A stretch of 64,000 nucleotides of DNA from Amphibalanus amphitrite (Eukaryota > Arthropoda > Thecostraca > Balanomorpha > Balanidae). The stretch spans positions 186,001 to 250,000 of the forward strand of contig NW_024881825.1 of the NCBI RefSeq assembly GCF_019059575.1. Reading direction: 5' to 3'. Below are positions 31,913 through 42,655 of the stretch, in pieces. Both the position numbers and the translations under genes were made by a program. The stretch's first letter is position 1. Every line of letters starts with the position of its first letter. The notes beneath the pieces were generated by a model. That model was not told the DNA's origin. It worked only from the letters and a program-made list of their open reading frames with translations, and did not search any database.

Positions 31913-32025
31913 AGCTAACGACTTCGGTTTGTTTTGTTGGTTTATGTCCTTTCGGTCTGACAAGACCATTTCAGAGCCGGAAGGATCATAGGATGGAGAC
32001 ATTGGTCTTCTTGGCGAGCACCCTG

Positions 32026-32213
32026 GGTCCAGTTCATATAGAGTCCCTGGTCGCATTGCTGTTACGTGACACTTATTGGAAAGGGCGACCCCACAATGGA
32101 TTCATATAGCCACTCTTACACACCTGCACCAACGTTTCCCAAAGTGTCCCTTTGATAAGTGGCACTTTGGCAAAGTGACACTTGCCGACTGGCCTTTCTA
32201 TATGAACTGGGCC
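32026..32213. mobile_element. Short MITE with CCAGTTCATATAGA ends
   Basis: GGGTCCAGTTCATATAGA at 32025-32042 is matched in reverse by TCTATATGAACTGGGCCC at 32197-32214. About 190 bp, no coding capacity. Confidence 0.65.
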
Positions 32214-32219
32214 CGGCCC

Positions 32220-32370
32220 TGGTGAGTTGCCGGGGCTGAGCCTGACCAAAGGATAGGCCGAGCAGCCCCCAAGCACTCACCGCACCCGGCTACGGGCGAG
32301 CTCGGCTTACGGGCAATCCCAAATGGGATAAAGTTTCCCGTCCAGTCCGGATCAGGGGGTTGCGGCGTGG
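32220..32370 (-). repeat. Dispersed repeat shared with 62505-62670
   Basis: In reverse, this stretch shares GTAGCCGGGTGC(A/G)GTG, GGGGCTGC and GGGCTCAGCCCCGG-type words in the same order with 62505-62670. Identity of the parent element is unknown. Confidence 0.5.
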
Positions 32371-32465
32371 AGGAAGATTTGAGTTTCCTGAGGATATTTT
32401 GAATACAGAAGCTCTTTATGAAACATGAAACATGTATTTTATATTATTTTAACGGTCAAAACAGC

Positions 32466-32722
32466 GGCCGATGTCGGTCCGACGTCGCCCCGACGTCGGC
32501 CCGACGTCGGCTGGACCTCAGCAATTGATCTCGGTCCGACGTCGGCCCGACGTCGGCTGGACCTCGGCTGGACGTCGGAACATGCGGGCATATCCGACAT
32601 CCAGCCGACGTCGTGCCGAGGTTGGACCGACGTCGGGCCGACGTCGGCATGCTGATGCCGAGTTGCCGACGTCACCCCGACGTCGGCCGACGTCGGGCCG
32701 ACGTCGGCATGTTTACTGGGTA
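32466..32722. repeat. GACGTCGG palindromic minisatellite, second array
   Basis: Same words as 31508-31742, ending in CGTCGGCATGTTTACTGGG. Overlapping open frames on both strands are artefacts of the repeat. Confidence 0.8.
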
Positions 32723-32740
32723 CTTGTGCAGAAGTAGGTG

Positions 32741-33194
32741 TGTAAGCCGAAGCGGTTGGGAGTGCAAAATCGTCTCTCTCTTGATTCCGACTTCCAGTAT
32801 ATTATAACGCAAACGCTCACGCCAGAATGCCTTGAGCATCGAGTACCGACATCAACATGTCTAACGCTCTCCGCGTCCTGAAACGTATTACAATGCCATT
32901 AACAAAAATCCCGTAATAGGAGCGCGAACCAAATTGACTAAAGCACACAAACTCATTACAGAAGTGAACATAACAAATATCCGCAAATCAGTCAAAATGA
33001 TAAACTCACCGTTCAGCAGACGCACAGCACAAACAAGCACAACGCCTTTCGCTGGCGCTCCGATCAGTTTGACCCGTCTGACGGCGCCGGCTGATCGGCC
33101 GAGCGCCGGCCGGCCCTCAGGCTACGTGGCCGCGCTCTCATTGGCTGACCACTAGAGCCGCAGAATACCGACGGTAACAAACACAGTACCTACA
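32741..33194 (-). repeat. 3' LTR of Gypsy element 1
   Basis: 454 bp, TGTAAGCC...CCTACA as read on the plus strand; same length and, by eye, same sequence as 39211-39664. Confidence 0.95.
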
Positions 33195-33527
33195 CTCTTC
33201 CCCCTTAACTGAAAAAAAAAACAACAGAACAAAAGCACAGAACAAAACGGGCAAAAACTAAGCATAACATCAATCAAGTTGAGCATTACAAACAGGTCAA
33301 AATTCACACATCCAGGTGGTCGACGTAGAAAGAGACGCGTTTCCATGTGGTGGAAACATGGCAACATCAGAGTCTGCGCGCTAGACACCTCAGTCGTCTG
33401 TCACAATCCATTTCAGCCTTCACCAGCCCGGGTCAAGAACTTTATCTGACCGTGTCCGTGCACAACGATTTACATATTACAAAACATCACACTCTACAGA
33501 TCGGCATGAAATCTAACACAGTAAATA

Positions 33528-36500
33528 TCACCTATCGTCGTACCCTAACCGATCAGGCGGAACACCTTTGGTTCGCCTGTCCGATCGTCTCGGAACGGCA
33601 TCGGCCTGCCCATCGCTCTCCTGAGCGACGGAACTCTCGCCGTCATCAGTCCCCAGACCAGGCTCCTGTTGCACTCTCTGCCCAGGGGACTCACTCGGTG
33701 AACTGAACGGCACAACGGGCGTGAAACTCAACGCGAACGGATTGAGTAATGAAATGACTGGAGCTCGAGACTCGGGGATTACACTGGTAGGATCAGCTGG
33801 CTCATCAAAACGGCCATTCCACTGAGGTCCACCCGCCACCCCCTTTGAGTTACAACTCCCACATTCCATCCCTCGGGGAGACACACTCGCCTGAGTCCCA
33901 GATGAGAGATCAGCCGCAGAGCCCTGGCTAATCCGGGGCTTTAGTCTATTGTGGTGCACGAGGAGAGTCGACTTGGCACCCTCTAATCTAACACGGTAGT
34001 TCAGTTCTCCCACCTTATCCACTACAACTGCAGGCTTCCAAGGCCTGAGAAACTTATAGTAAGCTCCCTTAGGAACCACACCCTTATGAAGATACACTGC
34101 ATCACCAGGGGAAAAATTAAAATCGTTGATTTTCTTCTCGTACAATGCTTTGTTTTTCTGGTGACTTAACCTAGAGTTTTCTAAAGCTACGCGATGCAAA
34201 CACTTCAAACTGGACCTCAGCTCATCGAGATACTCTGAGATGCCTCGAGTGCGACCACGCAGAGGAGCGTCGAGCTCCATCTGAGCAGGAAGACGTGGCT
34301 CCCTCCCAAACAGAACACAGTACGGTGATACACCTAGTGAGCGGTGGACCTGAGCTCGCAGGCCCAGTAGCAGCAGTGGAAGATTCTTGTCCCACTCTGA
34401 ATGCTCGTGCTCTTCGAGAAACTTCGCGAACATGTTTATCAAAGTACGATTAGTGCGCTCGACAATGGAATTGGACATCGGATGAAAAGCTGTCGTGGTC
34501 GACCGATTGATACCCAACAGCTCACATGTCTTTCTCATGATCTCACCAGTGAAATTCGCGCCACGATCGGAGTGGATTCTTCTCGGACACCCAAAACGTG
34601 ACACAAATTCACGAACAAAAACAGAAGCAACCTCAGCAGCCTCCTGCGTCCTCAGTGGATAGGCCTCTACCCACCGTGAGAAGTGGTCAACCACAACAAG
34701 AAGGTGGCGATGCCCACTTGGGGTCTCTGGTAAAGACGACAGAATGTCTAAACCGACTATGTCGAGCGGCTCAGAGGCTGCAAGCTCTCCCAGCGAAGCT
34801 CTGGGCGCCGGAACTGGAATGTTCCGCGAACCGCATTGAGGACACTTCTTACAGAACGACTCTATCTCTGACAGCATCCGAGGCCACCAGAACCTGAGCT
34901 TGACCTGTTGGTACAGTTTGTCAGAGGCGAAATGGCCACCAGTCGGTCCGGTGTGAAGAGAAGCCAACACACTGCAAATCAGAGAGCGCGGTAGAACAAT
35001 CTGTAACTGGTCGGTGTCAAACGGCCTTCGCTTGTACACTCGGTACAGTACACCATTCAGTAGTCGCAGGCGGTACCATTGCGAGAGAAACCGAGCTGCT
35101 GTTGCCGAAAGTTCCTTCTTTTTCGGCTTTCGACCGGCCGACAGATGCCTGCTGATCACAGACAGATCTGCATCTTGGTCCTGCTCATCTCTGAGATAGC
35201 TGACTGACCAGTCAGAACAGGACACACGAAACACATCGGGAGAAGCCTCGTCCGTCTGACAGGACTTGTCAGTGACATCCAGGGGTCGGCGACTGAGCGC
35301 GTCAGGCACGACATGCTCAGCGCCAGGACGATGCTCGATTGTGAATTGAAACTGAGCGAGAATTTCATACCAACGAGCCAAGACACCCGTCGGATTTTTG
35401 AAGTTTAACAACCAACGGAGGCTGGCGTGATCGGTTCGAATGATGAACCTGCGACCAAGTAAGTATGGGGCAAACTTGTCAACAAAGAAAACAACAGCAA
35501 ACATCTCACGTTTTGTGACGCTGTAATTCGACTGGCTCTTAGAGAATCTGTGGCTACCATAAGCTATGACCTTTTCGTCGTCACCGACACGCTGCTTCAG
35601 AACGGCACCTGCAGCGTCTTGAGACGCGTCGGTCTCCAAGATGAAAGTGCCAGCATCAGAACTGAAATCGGGAACAGTCAGGACCGGCGCTTCACATAGC
35701 GCGGCACGTAGTTTGTCGAAGGACGCCTGTGCCTCCTCAGTCCAGACAAAAGCCTTGTCCTTGTGCAGCAGACGCTGCAGCGGAGCGGCGATCATAGCGA
35801 AGTCTCGAATGTGCTTCCTCATATAACTGGCCATGCCGAGGAATGAAGACAGCTGTGCCACAGAACGAGGAATGGGCCAGCTTCGAACCTTCTCAACCTT
35901 CTCTGGATCGACAGCTATTCCTTCAGCTGAGATCACGTGACCCAGAAATTTCACCGTCTTCTGGAATAGTGAACACTTCTGCAGGTTGATGGTCAGACCT
36001 GCACTGCGAAGTCGCTGCAAAACGAGCTCGAGCTTTCCAATGACGTCATCAAAGCTTTTGCCACCAATCAAGATATCGTCAAAGTACGCCAGGGCGGTCT
36101 CTGGAGGAACATCACGCAGAACCAAATCGAGGAGCCTGGCGCACGTCATCGGCGCACCATTGATGCCTAGAGGCAAGCGCCTGTGCCTGTAGGATCCAAA
36201 CGGAGTCACAACAGTGGTTTTGTCAGCGTCCTCGGGGGCGACTCCGATCTGATAGTAGCATTGTTTGAGATCGAGGACACAGAAAACAGAATTGCCACCG
36301 AGAGAATCAAGAAGAGTGTCAACTCTCGGAATACCATAAGCGGGAATTCGAGTCACGGCATTGACTTTCCTTAAATCGGCACATATTCGAATGTTTCCAT
36401 CCTTCTTGGACACAACGCAGATGGGGGATCCCCAACTGCTACCAAAATTCTCCTCAAGAATGCCTGCATCCACCATGCGGTCCAGCTCTGCCTTGACTTT

Positions 36501-37529
36501 CCCTTGAAGAAACGGAGGGATCCGGCGAGCCGCGGACCTGGTAGGTGGAGCATCACCGGTATCAATATGATGCTGAACCAGAGGCGTGAAACCCAATCGA
36601 CCATCAATCACGTCCTCGTATTTGGCGAGCAGAGAAATGACAGCTGATCGCTCCGGATCACTGAGATCGCTCTGAGAAAGATCGAGCTGCTCTCGCCAAG
36701 TCGTTTTGCTGCTTTCCGTCTCAGCCAGCGGACACTCGGCAACGCCTACCTCAAGCTGTCCGAGCTCAGATCGTTTCCGAATTGTCACCGGTTCGCTGGA
36801 AATATTTCTCACAATGCAGGGCACAAACTGGCCCGAAACTGAAACAAAGGAGGGCACCAGCTCCACTCCCTCCATATCAGCGTACGGCTCAAACAAGGCT
36901 GGCCCTCGAAAGTCTGAATTCGGGATGAAGGCCGGTATCACAAGCTCATGACCAGGAGGGACAGAGATGTCTTTCTGCACGATCACTCGTCCAACAGAGA
37001 CAAGCGAAGCAGAAACAGACCGGACTACTCGTGACGGCGTCAAAACCAATTGTCCCCCAGCCAAATCAACAACACACGGACAGGATGCTAGAAATTCAAG
37101 GCCGAGCAGGACTGGGACATCGATAGACTCAGACACAAAGAACGGCATCACTGTCGTCTGACCCGCCAATTTAAGTGACACGTTTGCCCTACCGAGCAAT
37201 GGCAGAGGGTCCTGAGCTGCGGTCTTGGCCACAACCGACGTCTTCTGAAGAGGCGGCCGATTAATTAGAACGTCGAAAACAGACTTGTTCATCAAATTGA
37301 TACTACTCCCTGTATCGAGCAAAAGACAACATTGAACTCCTCCGACTACTCCATCAAAGGTCATATCCGGTCTCAAGGGAATTACGCGCTCGAAGTCCTC
37401 GGCGGACCCGACTCTGGTGCCGCTCGAGTCTGATGCCCCGGCGACGGCAGGTGCATCTGGGGAACAGCCATTCCCTGTGGATGTGGAAACGTGACCACCG
37501 GCGGTTGCACGCGCGGCTGGTGCGACCAC
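33528..37529 (-). CDS. Pol polyprotein of Gypsy element 1
   Basis: About 1330 codons without a stop. Order seen: aspartic protease (LLDTGSSINL, residue about 73); reverse transcriptase with FGSYRHRRLP and catalytic YFDD (about 485); RNase H (ILETDASQDAAG about 630; DHASLRWLL); an integrase HHCC finger (HTGPTGGHFAS ... CKKCPQC); and the integrase core with D (LDILSSLP), D (HSDRGANF) and E (VERTNRTL). This is the Gypsy/Metaviridae order (integrase after RNase H). There is no env-like frame. All catalytic motifs I looked for are present. It overlaps gag at its 5' end in a different frame. Confidence 0.95.
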   Translation of the reverse strand: MVAPAARATAGGHVSTSTGNGCSPDAPAVAGASDSSGTRVGSAEDFERVIPLRPDMTFDGVVGGVQCCLLLDTGSSINLMNKSVFDVLINRPPLQKTSVVAKTAAQDPLPLLGRANVSLKLAGQTTVMPFFVSESIDVPVLLGLEFLASCPCVVDLAGGQLVLTPSRVVRSVSASLVSVGRVIVQKDISVPPGHELVIPAFIPNSDFRGPALFEPYADMEGVELVPSFVSVSGQFVPCIVRNISSEPVTIRKRSELGQLEVGVAECPLAETESSKTTWREQLDLSQSDLSDPERSAVISLLAKYEDVIDGRLGFTPLVQHHIDTGDAPPTRSAARRIPPFLQGKVKAELDRMVDAGILEENFGSSWGSPICVVSKKDGNIRICADLRKVNAVTRIPAYGIPRVDTLLDSLGGNSVFCVLDLKQCYYQIGVAPEDADKTTVVTPFGSYRHRRLPLGINGAPMTCARLLDLVLRDVPPETALAYFDDILIGGKSFDDVIGKLELVLQRLRSAGLTINLQKCSLFQKTVKFLGHVISAEGIAVDPEKVEKVRSWPIPRSVAQLSSFLGMASYMRKHIRDFAMIAAPLQRLLHKDKAFVWTEEAQASFDKLRAALCEAPVLTVPDFSSDAGTFILETDASQDAAGAVLKQRVGDDEKVIAYGSHRFSKSQSNYSVTKREMFAVVFFVDKFAPYLLGRRFIIRTDHASLRWLLNFKNPTGVLARWYEILAQFQFTIEHRPGAEHVVPDALSRRPLDVTDKSCQTDEASPDVFRVSCSDWSVSYLRDEQDQDADLSVISRHLSAGRKPKKKELSATAARFLSQWYRLRLLNGVLYRVYKRRPFDTDQLQIVLPRSLICSVLASLHTGPTGGHFASDKLYQQVKLRFWWPRMLSEIESFCKKCPQCGSRNIPVPAPRASLGELAASEPLDIVGLDILSSLPETPSGHRHLLVVVDHFSRWVEAYPLRTQEAAEVASVFVREFVSRFGCPRRIHSDRGANFTGEIMRKTCELLGINRSTTTAFHPMSNSIVERTNRTLINMFAKFLEEHEHSEWDKNLPLLLLGLRAQVHRSLGVSPYCVLFGREPRLPAQMELDAPLRGRTRGISEYLDELRSSLKCLHRVALENSRLSHQKNKALYEKKINDFNFSPGDAVYLHKGVVPKGAYYKFLRPWKPAVVVDKVGELNYRVRLEGAKSTLLVHHNRLKPRISQGSAADLSSGTQASVSPRGMECGSCNSKGVAGGPQWNGRFDEPADPTSVIPESRAPVISLLNPFALSFTPVVPFSSPSESPGQRVQQEPGLGTDDGESSVAQESDGQADAVPRRSDRRTKGVPPDRLGYDDR

Positions 37530-38374
37530 TGAGCGCCGCTCTGGTGCGTTGCGCTCATCGCCCCTCGGAAACCGGGCTGGGGCCGCCCGGGCGGGACGGA
37601 ACCGACGGCCCCGCTCGGGTTTTCCGTGCTCTCAGACGGACAAACCTTGGCCAAGTGTCCCTTGACGCCACATCGGTAGCAGACGGAATTGCGACTGCGG
37701 CAATCCCGACGGACGTGTCCCTCCCCACCGCAACAGTAACACGTCCTACGTCCGCTCCCGAAACTCCCTTTCCCCTGGAACCGAGCCAGCTTGGCCTCCA
37801 GTTCCTGTACCCTTTGGCGGAGCTGATCAGTCTCTGAACTGACCTGACGGACAGGGGCAGGCTGACTGATGTGCAATCGAGCTGCACAGCACATGTTGCG
37901 GACGGTCACTAGCGCAGCATCAAAAGAAGTGACCCCATCAGAAACCAACCGCGACTGGAACTGCATCGGTAGTGCCTGCATGAAGTAGTTGAAAAGCAGA
38001 GCGTCCGACTCACTGTCAGGGAACGCGGCAGACACTAGTCCCCTTAACCGAATCGCGAACGCATCCAGATCAGAGTTCGGCTCGAATCGCAAACCTCGGA
38101 GCTGCACTTGGGCCTCTACAGCACTGTGTGAAGGAAAAGCCTGCTTGAGACCAGCAAATGCCAACGAAATCGACTTTTTAGACGGCTCTGGTAAGCAATC
38201 GTATGCATCACGGGCGATCCCCGATAAACACAAGGGAAGTAAACTAACTTGTTTAGTGTCATCCCAACCCTGAAAAGCTGCAAATGTCCGGAAATCAGAA
38301 ATAAATCTAGAGACGGACCCCGTGTTCCCAGCAAAGGTAGGTAACCCAAGTGTAATACCAGATTGTTGAGCCAT
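37382..38374 (-). CDS. Gag protein of Gypsy element 1
   Basis: 330 codons beginning MAQQSGITLGLPTF. An alpha-helical capsid-like half (residues 1-190) is followed by two CCHC zinc knuckles, CYCCGGEGHVRRDC and CYRCGVKGHLAKVC (about 210-245), and a Pro/Gln-rich tail. It packages the element RNA. Confidence 0.9.
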   Translation of the reverse strand: MAQQSGITLGLPTFAGNTGSVSRFISDFRTFAAFQGWDDTKQVSLLPLCLSGIARDAYDCLPEPSKKSISLAFAGLKQAFPSHSAVEAQVQLRGLRFEPNSDLDAFAIRLRGLVSAAFPDSESDALLFNYFMQALPMQFQSRLVSDGVTSFDAALVTVRNMCCAARLHISQPAPVRQVSSETDQLRQRVQELEAKLARFQGKGSFGSGRRTCYCCGGEGHVRRDCRSRNSVCYRCGVKGHLAKVCPSESTENPSGAVGSVPPGRPQPGFRGAMSATHQSGAQWSHQPRVQPPVVTFPHPQGMAVPQMHLPSPGHQTRAAPESGPPRTSSA

Positions 38375-39210
38375 GATACCAGTATAAAGGTAATTTGGAA
38401 ATAGGGAATGAATTTATAAGAGAAAAATTAATCAAAGTGCAAAGCAGCAGTAACCCGAGCCTGGGAGCTGATCGAGAGAAAAGTGGAAAGTACCCAGTAC
38501 GAACGTCTGCACGGCCGCCAAATGATCTAACTATCTAACACAAGCTAATTATATCAACTCATGGAGCACGGCAACTAAAGACAAAAAGCAAATAACAAAA
38601 CACAATGCACAATACACTGTCACCTTCTCAGCCTCAATTGGTCTCCCTCTCCCGTTGCACCTATCAGGAACACAGTAAGGCCCCTCACAAAGTCATTAGC
38701 CCCACTTCCTCACCTCGAAAATCCACAGTCCGGCGCACCAGTAGCTCACGCGCGCGAGCAGTCCACAGCGCACGCAGTAGCTCACGGTGCAGTCAGCTGA
38801 CGCTCCAGCGGTGACCCGTGTCCGCCGGTGCAACCGTCCTCCCGGCGAGCCACGTCAGGCGCCGGTCGTTGACCTTGGTCAGGCCGCAGTCAGCTGATCA
38901 CGAGCCAGACAGCCGCCCGGCCGGCGGGCGAGGCAGGTCAGCTGACCAACCGCCCCAGGCCACGGCCGCCGCGACTCAGCGGAGCCCGGTGTCCGCCAGC
39001 GCTGAGCCGGCCGCTGAACCGGGAATCGAGCCGGCTGGCGAGTCAAACTGAAGCTCACAAGCGATTCTGAGCCATCCAGTCTGCAGTTGCAGAGCAACTC
39101 CGGCCTCCCAAAGATGGGAACCGACTGGAGACTCCCATCACACTTGACGAATGGCGCCACAGCACTCCCGATCGGCCACGTGGGTCCGAAAAGACCAGGC
39201 TGCCACCAAA

Positions 39211-39664
39211 TGTAAGCCGAAGCGGTTGGGAGTGCAAAATCGTCTCTCTCTTGATTCCGACTTCCAGTATATTATAACGCAAACGCTCACGCCAGAATGC
39301 CTTGAGCATCGAGTACCGACATCAACATGTCTAACGCTCTCCGCGTCCTGAAACGTATTACAATGCCATTAACAAAAATCCCGTAATAGGAGCGCGAACC
39401 AAATTGACTAAAGCACACAAACTCATTACAGAAGTGAACATAACAAATATCCGCAAATCAGTCAAAATGATAAACTCACCGTTCAGCAGACGCACAGCAC
39501 AAACAAGCACAACGCCTTTCGCTGGCGCTCCGATCAGTTTGACCCGTCTGACGGCGCCGGCTGATCGGCCGAGCGCCGGCCGGCCCTCAGGCTACGTGGC
39601 CGCGCTCTCATTGGCTGACCACTAGAGCCGCAGAATACCGACGGTAACAAACACAGTACCTACA
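39211..39664 (-). repeat. 5' LTR of Gypsy element 1
   Basis: 454 bp. Translating the same internal frame in both LTRs gives identical 73-codon peptides (32934-33155 and 39404-39625), which supports near-zero divergence. Confidence 0.95.
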
Positions 39665-39889
39665 GGTGTGCAGAAGATACGAGTTGAGTTGATAAGAAAT
39701 CGGTCGCACCGAAGAGCCGGCATTGCTGCTTTGCATGTAGATCACATAGGCGTAGGAACAGGGGGGGCCAGGTGGGCAAGTGCCCACCCACTTTTCGAGG
39801 TGGGGGGGCCAACCATGTGTTTCGGCCCACCCACTTTTTACTCGAGGCCCCTCGTCTCGATTTGAGAGGACGTTGTCACCTTCCAGAAT

Positions 39890-41235
39890 AAACAAACTCG
39901 GTAAAAATAAGCTCCACGAATCCCCACGCACGGACTCCAAGGGGCCGTGATGGATCCAAGGAGGCCCTCTGTTCATACTTGTCAGTCGAAGCCCCTGAGA
40001 CTGATGATCTGAGAGGCCCTAGTGGATCTGAGGAGGCCCCAATATCCACGCTGGTCTGGGGAGGCCCCTGACACTGGCGGTCTGGGAGGCCCCTCTATCC
40101 ACACTAGTCAGAATAGGCCCCTGACTTTGGCGGTCTAGCCGAGGCCCCCTACCCTTGGAGGCCCCTCTATCCTCAATAGTCAGAAGAGGCCCCTGAGACT
40201 GATGGTCTGGAAGGCCTATCCATCTACACTGTAGTCAGAGGAGGCCCCTGAGACTGATGACCTGAGAGGCCCTTATAATCACACCAGGCAGAAGAGGCCC
40301 ATGAGACTGATGGCCTGGGAAGCCCTTATATTCAAACTAGGCAGAGGAAGCCCCTGAGACTGATGGCATGAGAGGCCCTCATATTCACACTAGTCAGAAG
40401 AGGCCCCCGAGGCTGATGGCTGTGAGGCCCTTCTGTTCATATAACTGGCCACTGGAGGCCCCTGAAACCGGTGTTCTGGGAGGGCCCTCTATCCACACTA
40501 GTCAGAAGAGGCCCCTGAGACCGATGGTCTGAGAGGCTCTTATATTCATACTGGCCACAAGAGGCCCCTGAGACTGATAGTCAGAGAGGTCCACTCCTAA
40601 TGAACCTGAGGGGGCCCTCTATCCACATTTACACTTCTCTAGGGAGGCCCCCGAGACTGATGGTCTGAGAGGCCCTTTTATTTATACTGTCCACAGGAGC
40701 CCCCTGAGATTAATGGTCTGAGAGGCCCTTCTATTTATACTAGCCAGAGGAGGCCCATGAGACTGATGGTCTGAGAGGCCCGTCTATTCAAACTAGGCAG
40801 ATGAGGCCCCTGAGAATGATAGTCCGAAGAGTCATGCGGCGGCAACTGGCCGTGGCCATATTTCGGCTCGGTAGGGCCCCACAGAGCTCATGAGAGCACC
40901 ACAAGGGCTCCTAAGTAGACACGCTTATCCACTTAAGGGTGCCACGCCGGCTTCTGAAGGCTCCTTGTAGGCATCTAAGGGCCCTTTCCGGCCTCTAACG
41001 GCTCCACCCGCCTGTGATGGCTCCACACCAGTGTTTATGAGCGCCACACAGCGGCGCCTTTGAGGGTCATACTAATGTCTCTTAGGGCCCTATATCGGTG
41101 GCTCTTGGCGGCCCCACACCGGCGCCTCTGTGGGCCACCACACCTGTGCATCTCAAGGCTCTATAGGTACATCTGAAAGACCCACACCGACACCTCTGAG
41201 GGCCCCACACCAGTATCTCGGAGCTCTGAAGGCCC
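39890..41235. repeat. GAGGCCCCTGAGACTGATGG minisatellite
   Basis: About 16 degenerate units of roughly 60-70 bp (GAGGCCCCTGAGACTGATGG...CATACTAG) to 40840. They are followed by a second unit type (GGGCCCCACACCGGCGCCTCTGAG) to 41235. The second type resumes at 57518 and in altered form at 59331-59770. Confidence 0.8.
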
Positions 41236-41616
41236 TGTGGCACGGCTGAGAGTAGCCGGTCGCCACTTGAACCGCTAGCAGTGTATACCGCTAGTAGTTC
41301 ACCTCTCGTTGTGAGAGGGAGTGAAAGGATTGTCAAGGCAGAGTCTACCATCCGCCACCGTCGGCACCACACAACTCCAAGGGAGGAGGAGACTCCCGAT
41401 GTGGGCCCGTGTCGGTAGCTCTGAGCTTGACTAGGATGAACGAGTTACCGATCGTGGATCGTACTGATTTATTGAACAAAAATTGGCACACTATATTTCT
41501 AACAAGGCTACCTTGCATAGGTAGTTTCAGCGTCTAAATGGTAATATTACAAATTACAGTGACAGTTGGACAAAGAAAAATTACTCCACACCTGCGCTCC
41601 TAGATTACCCTCTTAA
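41236..41616 (-). repeat. 3' LTR of Gypsy 2, outer part
   Basis: Nearly identical to 56943-57326 and ends exactly at the TTAA into which the TTAA-target elements inserted. Confidence 0.95.
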
Positions 41617-42655
41617 CCCTCGCCGGCCGAGGGGGGGGGGGGGGCGGGTGCCGCCCCCCCATAGGGTTTTTTCGCGATAGCTCCGAACACGCTGGCGATA
41701 GAGAGCTGAAACTTGGCATACCTGACCTTTGATCCAAGCCGCATCTTTTGACACCAACCGCATTTTTGGGTCAGGTCAGGTCACTGACCTATGACGTCAT
41801 AAGTGAACCTCTGCACGGTCTTCAGATGTCGCAACTTCGCAACGCCCTCACTGCCAGAGGAGATGTCACAGGGAAATGAAACTTGCAGGATCTAGTATCC
41901 ATTATGAGTCCCACAACTTGTATATCTCGGATTTTTCCTAAAGGTCATATGAGGTCAGGTCATTTTCGTGACCTCACCATTATAAGTCAATGGGGAAAAA
42001 TGAAAACTGCTATTCTGGCGCCGGGAACGATCTCCAACTATCTCAAGCACACAGAATCGTGATTTTATGCACTCCTTGCAAGGTTAGATGCGTCACTTTT
42101 GCAATGTTGACCTTGCGTGACGTCATTTATGACGTCATCAAGGTCATATTAGTTTTTCGTCAATAACTCTTGATCAAATTGAGCTAGCGAGTCGGGAAAG
42201 CCACCAATGGACTCAGGAAGACCTGCCGAATCGAATGATATGCGACATGACCTCTTTCGACCAACTTCGTGACCTGGGGGTGCTGACCTGACCTTGACCT
42301 GAGGTCAACACCCCAAGTTGACCTGACCCGGACAAAAAGTATATCATTCGACGCGCCTGAGCGAGACGAACACGATGCTGCCAAAATCGGCGCTCTGCGG
42401 CCGTTTTTTGCGAAGTTATTCACCAAAAACTGAACCGTACCTTGGGGCACTTGACCTGACCTCAGAGGTCACCGGTTGACCTAGGACCTTAAAATCGGGT
42501 ACCAATCTCTGCGTCTCGTAACGGCGCACACGCTCGTTTTTTCCGCGACGCGCTAGCTCCACCAGGGGCGAAACGGCGAGGGGGGGGGGTCGTACCCGCC
42601 CCCCCCCCCCCCCTCGGCCGGCGCGTATGTAGAAAACCAATAGGTCCGGCGAGGG
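41617..42655. mobile_element. TTAA-target TIR element, copy C
   Basis: TTAA at 41613-41616 and 42656-42659. Ends CCCTCGCCGGCCGAGGG and ...CTCGGCCGGCG...CCGGCGAGGG, with C/G hairpins. The interior is rich in AGGTCA/TGACCT and contains CCATTATAAGTCAATGGG, as in copies A and B. The interrupted LTR gives an independent empty-site reference at 57323-57326 (CTCTTAAGG). Confidence 0.9.

Larger units (their letters stand above)
32741..39664 (-). mobile_element. Gypsy-type LTR retrotransposon 1, apparently intact
   Basis: Two 454-bp LTRs (32741-33194 and 39211-39664; TG...CA) read as identical and are flanked by GGTG on both sides (4-bp target duplication). Transcription is on the minus strand, so 39211-39664 is the 5' LTR. 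Two bases inside it lies TGGTGGCAGC, a primer-binding site matching tRNA-Leu (AAG/TAG type) for at least ten bases. AAGGGGGAAGAG directly before the 3' LTR is the polypurine tract. gag and pol overlap by 148 bases in frames related by -1, as expected for ribosomal frameshifting. Identical LTRs and open frames argue for very recent insertion. Confidence 0.95.

Noticed and set aside
33347-36951. Plus-strand frames of 60-120 codons
   Set aside because: Antisense shadows of the Gypsy 1 pol gene.
39890-41235. CRISPR-like array
   Set aside because: Units are contiguous degenerate repeats without regular unique spacers in a eukaryotic genome; it is a minisatellite.
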